A stretch of 12,072 bases of DNA, from positions 1 through 12,072 of the forward strand of contig JAPFFX010000268.1 of NCBI GenBank assembly GCA_026645375.1, in the 5' to 3' direction. A program made the position numbers and the translations under genes. Origin of the DNA: Citricoccus sp. WCRC_4. GTDB taxonomy: Bacteria; Actinomycetota; Actinomycetes; Actinomycetales; Micrococcaceae. Under the pieces are notes generated by a model. It had not been told where the DNA came from and made no database searches. It was given only the letters and a program-made list of their open reading frames with translations. This document shows, in pieces, positions 7,616-12,072 of this stretch (its first letter is position 1; every line of letters starts with the position of its first letter).

Positions 7616-8954
7616 AGCTGGTGGAGGGCTCCGGAGCGGGTTCGCCCTGGAGCGCGGGCAGATCGGGGTAGAGCGGGTGGGACCGGGCCAGGGCGTGGAC
7701 GCGGTCCCGCAGCGGGGAGAGGTCCGCGTCCGCCGGGGCGATGAGCGCCTCGGCGATGATGTCGGCGGCCTCGGTGAAGGCCTCGTCGTCGAACCCGCGG
7801 GCGGCCAGGGCCGGGGTGCCGATGCGCAGCCCGGAGGTGACCATGGGCGGGCGCGGGTCGAAGGGCACGGCGTTGCGGTTGACGGTGATGTCGATGGCCG
7901 CGAGCCGGTCCTCTGCCTGCTGCCCGTCGAGGTCGGAGTTGCGCAGGTCGACCAGGACGAGGTGCACGTCGGTGCCGCCGGTCAGCACGGAGATGCCGCG
8001 GGCCGCCGCGTCCGGGCGGGCGAGCCGCTCGGCGAGGATGCTCGCGCCGGCCAGCACCCGCTCCTGGCGGTCGCGGAAGGCTTCCCCGGCGGCGATCTTG
8101 AAGGCCACGGCCTTGCCGGCGACCACGTGCTCCAGCGGGCCGCCCTGCTGGCCCGGGAAGACCGCGGAGTTGAACTTCTTGGCGAGATCGGCCTGGTTGG
8201 TGAGGATGATCCCGCCCCGCGGACCGGCCAGGGTCTTGTGGGTGGTGGAGGTGACCACGTGGGCGTGCGGCACCGGGTTCGGGTGCAGCCCGGCGGCGAC
8301 CAGCCCGGCGAAGTGGGCCATGTCGACCATCAGGTAGGCCCCGACCTCGTCGGCGATGCGCCGGAAGGCGGCGAAGTCCAGGTGCCGGGGATAGGCGGAC
8401 CAGCCGGCGATGATCAGCTGCGGGCGGTGCTCCCGGGCCAGCCGTGCGACCTCCTCCATGTCCACGGTGTGCTCGGTCTCGTCGACGCCGTAGGGCACCA
8501 CCGTGTAGAGCTTGCCGGAGAAGTTGATCCGCATGCCGTGGGTGAGGTGCCCGCCGTGCGCCAGGTTCAGGCCCAGGATGGTGTCCCCCGGATTGATCAG
8601 GGCGTGCATGACCGAGGCGTTGGCCTGGGCGCCGGAGTGCGGCTGGACATTGGCGAAGCCGGCGCCGAACAGGTCCTTGGCCCGGTCGATGGCCAGCTGC
8701 TCGATCACGTCCACGTGCTCGCACCCGCCGTAGTAGCGCCGGCCCGGGTAGCCCTCGGCGTACTTGTTCGTCAGCACCGAGCCCTGGGCCTGCATCACCG
8801 CCACGGCGGTGTGGTTCTCCGAGGCGATCATCTCCAGGCCGTCGCGCTGGCGGCCCAGTTCCAGGTCGATCCGGGCGGCGACCTCGGGGTCGACCTCGGC
8901 CAGGTCCGCGTTCTGGGTCCGGAGGTCCTGCTGCGACGTCGGGTGCGTGCTCAT
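7614..8954 (-). CDS. glyA: Serine hydroxymethyltransferase, second identical copy (right arm)
   Basis: The same 446-residue SHMT as in the left arm, including the PLP-lysine motif STTHKTLAGPRGG (Lys 240) and AGWSAYPR. The start at 8954 is set by AGGAGGAG at 8960-8967 and the ATGA overlap with gcvH (8951-8954), although the frame is open further to 9284. It is 14 nt from sdaA. As an exact mirror it probably represents the same gene as 3119-4459, not a paralogue. Confidence 0.9.
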   Translation of the reverse strand: MSTHPTSQQDLRTQNADLAEVDPEVAARIDLELGRQRDGLEMIASENHTAVAVMQAQGSVLTNKYAEGYPGRRYYGGCEHVDVIEQLAIDRAKDLFGAGFANVQPHSGAQANASVMHALINPGDTILGLNLAHGGHLTHGMRINFSGKLYTVVPYGVDETEHTVDMEEVARLAREHRPQLIIAGWSAYPRHLDFAAFRRIADEVGAYLMVDMAHFAGLVAAGLHPNPVPHAHVVTSTTHKTLAGPRGGIILTNQADLAKKFNSAVFPGQQGGPLEHVVAGKAVAFKIAAGEAFRDRQERVLAGASILAERLARPDAAARGISVLTGGTDVHLVLVDLRNSDLDGQQAEDRLAAIDITVNRNAVPFDPRPPMVTSGLRIGTPALAARGFDDEAFTEAADIIAEALIAPADADLSPLRDRVHALARSHPLYPDLPALQGEPAPEPSTS

Positions 8955-9328
8955 GCCTGCTCCTCCTGGGCCTGCGCGTACTGCTCGGCGGTGAGCAGCT
9001 CGCCCTCCTCGGTGACCTCGACGGTGAACAGCCAGCCGTTCCCGTAGGGGTCGCTGTTCACGAGCCCGGGCTCGTCGACGACCTCCTGGTTGACCTCCGC
9101 CACCGTGCCGGAGACCGGGGCGAACAGCTCGGAGACGGACTTGGTCGACTCCACCTCGCCGCAGACCTCCCCGGCGGTGACGGTGGACCCGGCCTCGGGC
9201 AGGTCGAGGTAGACGACGTCGCCGAGGGCGTCGACGGCGACCGCGGACAGGCCGATCCGCACCGGGGAGGACTCGTCCACCCACTCGTGCTCGGCGGAGT
9301 AGCGCAGGTGGGACGGGATGTTGGTCAT
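8951..9328 (-). CDS. gcvH: Glycine cleavage H-protein, second identical copy (right arm)
   Basis: The same 125-residue lipoyl carrier, with ESTKSVSE and Lys63 as the lipoylation site. RBS GAAAGG at 9338-9343, 9 nt from the start. The stop overlaps glyA by 4 bp. Sequence is identical to 2745-3122 at every position I compared. Confidence 0.9.
   Translation of the reverse strand: MTNIPSHLRYSAEHEWVDESSPVRIGLSAVAVDALGDVVYLDLPEAGSTVTAGEVCGEVESTKSVSELFAPVSGTVAEVNQEVVDEPGLVNSDPYGNGWLFTVEVTEEGELLTAEQYAQAQEEQA
8960..8967 (-). promoter_or_regulatory. glyA ribosome-binding site, right-arm copy
   Basis: Reads CTCCTCCT on the plus strand, AGGAGGAG on the minus strand. It lies inside the gcvH 3' end just before the glyA start at 8954, mirroring 3106-3113. 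Confidence 0.83.
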
Positions 9329-9409
9329 GGTCGGGAACCTTTCAGCGGGAGGGGACGACGACGGACGACGGAACGGGGGGCCGGTGCGGGCCCGACCGGG
9401 TCAGGGAAG

Positions 9410-9427
9410 GCCCGGGGCGGACCGGGC
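9410..9427 (-). other. GC hairpin after gcvT, right-arm copy
   Basis: Mirror of 2646-2663: a 6-bp GCCCGG/CCGGGC stem with a 6-nt loop, directly after the gcvT stop in the 104-bp gcvT-gcvH gap (9329-9432). No T-tract; function uncertain. Confidence 0.22.
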
Positions 9428-9432
9428 GCGGG

Positions 9433-10548
9433 TCACTCCCCGCGCTTGTAGAAGGGCAGGGACACGACCTCGAACGGCAGGGGCTTGCCGCGCAGGTCCA
9501 CCTGCACCTCGGTGCCGGGCTCGGCGTGCGCGTTGTCGACGTAGGCCATGGCGATGGGGTAGCCGAGGGTCGGGCTGAGCGCGCCCGAGGTGACCTCCCC
9601 GACGACCGATCCGTCCACGCTGACGGGGTAGTGGCCGCGCGCCGCTCGCCGGCCCTCGCCGCGCAGGCCGACCAGCTTGCGGCTCACCCCGTCGGCCCTG
9701 CGGGCCTCGAGGGCCGCGCGGCCCACGAAGTCCTCCTCCTTCTTGAAGGAGACGACGGGACCCAGCCCGGCCTCGTAGGGGGTGAGGTCCCGGGTGAGCT
9801 CCTGGCCGTAGAGCGGCATCCCGGCCTCCAGGCGCAGGGAGTCGCGGCTGGCCAGCCCGCAGGGGATCAGCCCGTGCGCCTGCCCGGCCTCCAGCAGGGC
9901 CTGCCACAGCGGCGCCGCCTGGGCGTTGGGCACGTAGAGCTCGAAGCCGTCCTCCCCGGTGTAGCCGGTGCGGGCCAGCAGCACCTCGGTCCCGGCGACG
10001 GTGGCCGCCGCGGCGGAGTAGTACTTGAGCTCCGTGACCAGCTCCCGCTGCTCGGCGGGAACCAGCTCGTGCAGGATGGTCTGCGCGGCCGGTCCCTGGA
10101 CGGCGACCAGGGACGTCTCGGCGGACTCGTCGGCCACGGTGACGTCGAAGCCGGCGGCCCGCTCCTGGAGGGCGGCGAGCACGGTCGGCGCGTTGCCGGC
10201 GTTGGGCACCACCAGGTACTCGTCCTCGGCCAGCCGGTAGCTGATGAGGTCGTCGATGATCCCGCCCTCGGGCGTGCAGATCAGGGAGTACTTGGCCCGT
10301 CCCACCGCGATGGCGGCGAGGTTGCCGGCCAGGGCGGTGTTCAGGAACGTGGCCGCGTCCGGGCCGCTCACCCGGACCTCACCCATGTGGGAGAGGTCGA
10401 ACAGGCCGGCGGCGGTGCGCACGGCACGGTGCTCGGCCAGTTCGGAGCCGTACTTCAGGGGCATGTCCCAGCCGCCGAAGTCGGTGAAGGACGCCCCCAG
10501 GGCGGCGTGCTCGTCGTGCAGGGCGGTGTGCTTGGTGCTGTCGGTCAT
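9433..10548 (-). CDS. gcvT: Aminomethyltransferase T-protein, second identical copy (right arm)
   Basis: The same 371-residue T-protein, with GGIIDDLISYR, RTGYTGEDGFE and GLASRDSLRLEAGMPLYG. The start at 10548 is preceded by GAAAGG at 10556-10561, and the 52-bp gap to gcvP is conserved exactly. The gene call is secure; physical duplication is not established. Confidence 0.9.
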   Translation of the reverse strand: MTDSTKHTALHDEHAALGASFTDFGGWDMPLKYGSELAEHRAVRTAAGLFDLSHMGEVRVSGPDAATFLNTALAGNLAAIAVGRAKYSLICTPEGGIIDDLISYRLAEDEYLVVPNAGNAPTVLAALQERAAGFDVTVADESAETSLVAVQGPAAQTILHELVPAEQRELVTELKYYSAAAATVAGTEVLLARTGYTGEDGFELYVPNAQAAPLWQALLEAGQAHGLIPCGLASRDSLRLEAGMPLYGQELTRDLTPYEAGLGPVVSFKKEEDFVGRAALEARRADGVSRKLVGLRGEGRRAARGHYPVSVDGSVVGEVTSGALSPTLGYPIAMAYVDNAHAEPGTEVQVDLRGKPLPFEVVSLPFYKRGE

Positions 10549-10600
10549 CTCGGTGCCTTTCGTGGCGGTGCGGTCCGGATCGGTGCGGGTCGGCGCCGGA

Positions 10601-12072
<1,472 letters not shown>

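Overview
The window is one perfect, spacerless inverted repeat. Bases 1-6036 and 6037-12072 are reverse complements, and the axis lies between 6036 and 6037 inside AGGACC|GGTCCT. Every gene boundary at position x has a partner at 12073-x. The predicted proteins in every frame match between arms, and I found no mismatch or indel, so the window holds only 6036 bp of unique sequence.

Each arm carries the same compact one-carbon/amino-acid operon read toward the centre: gcvP (3' half only, running off the window edge), gcvT, gcvH, glyA and sdaA. The very high GC content, G/C-dominated third codon positions, full-length type P-protein with its C-terminal half visible, and a single-chain type 2 serine dehydratase suggest a high-GC actinobacterium. 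Micrococcales (Kocuria/Arthrobacter/Micrococcus-like) is my best guess, from general resemblance only.

The genes form a pathway. GcvP, GcvH and GcvT, with a dihydrolipoamide dehydrogenase encoded elsewhere, split glycine into CO2, NH3 and 5,10-methylene-THF. GlyA joins that C1 unit to a second glycine to make serine. SdaA deaminates serine to pyruvate. The net result is two glycines to one pyruvate. The promoter and any glycine riboswitch would lie upstream of gcvP, outside the window.

Left arm (+ strand): gcvP' 1-1472, gcvT 1525-2640, gcvH 2745-3122, glyA 3119-4459, sdaA 4474-5910. Centre 5911-6162: a 252-bp non-coding stretch with imperfect 64-bp-period repeats, C-rich/G-rich tracts able to form G-quadruplexes, and the axis of symmetry. 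Right arm (- strand): sdaA 6163-7599, glyA 7614-8954, gcvH 8951-9328, gcvT 9433-10548, gcvP' 10601-12072. No stretch over 300 bp lacks a gene.

No new defence or mobile system is visible. The standout feature is the palindrome. The most economical reading is an assembly or library artefact (a contig folded back through a short palindrome, or a fold-back molecule). A hairpin DNA end or a recent real inverted duplication are less likely alternatives that raw reads could separate.
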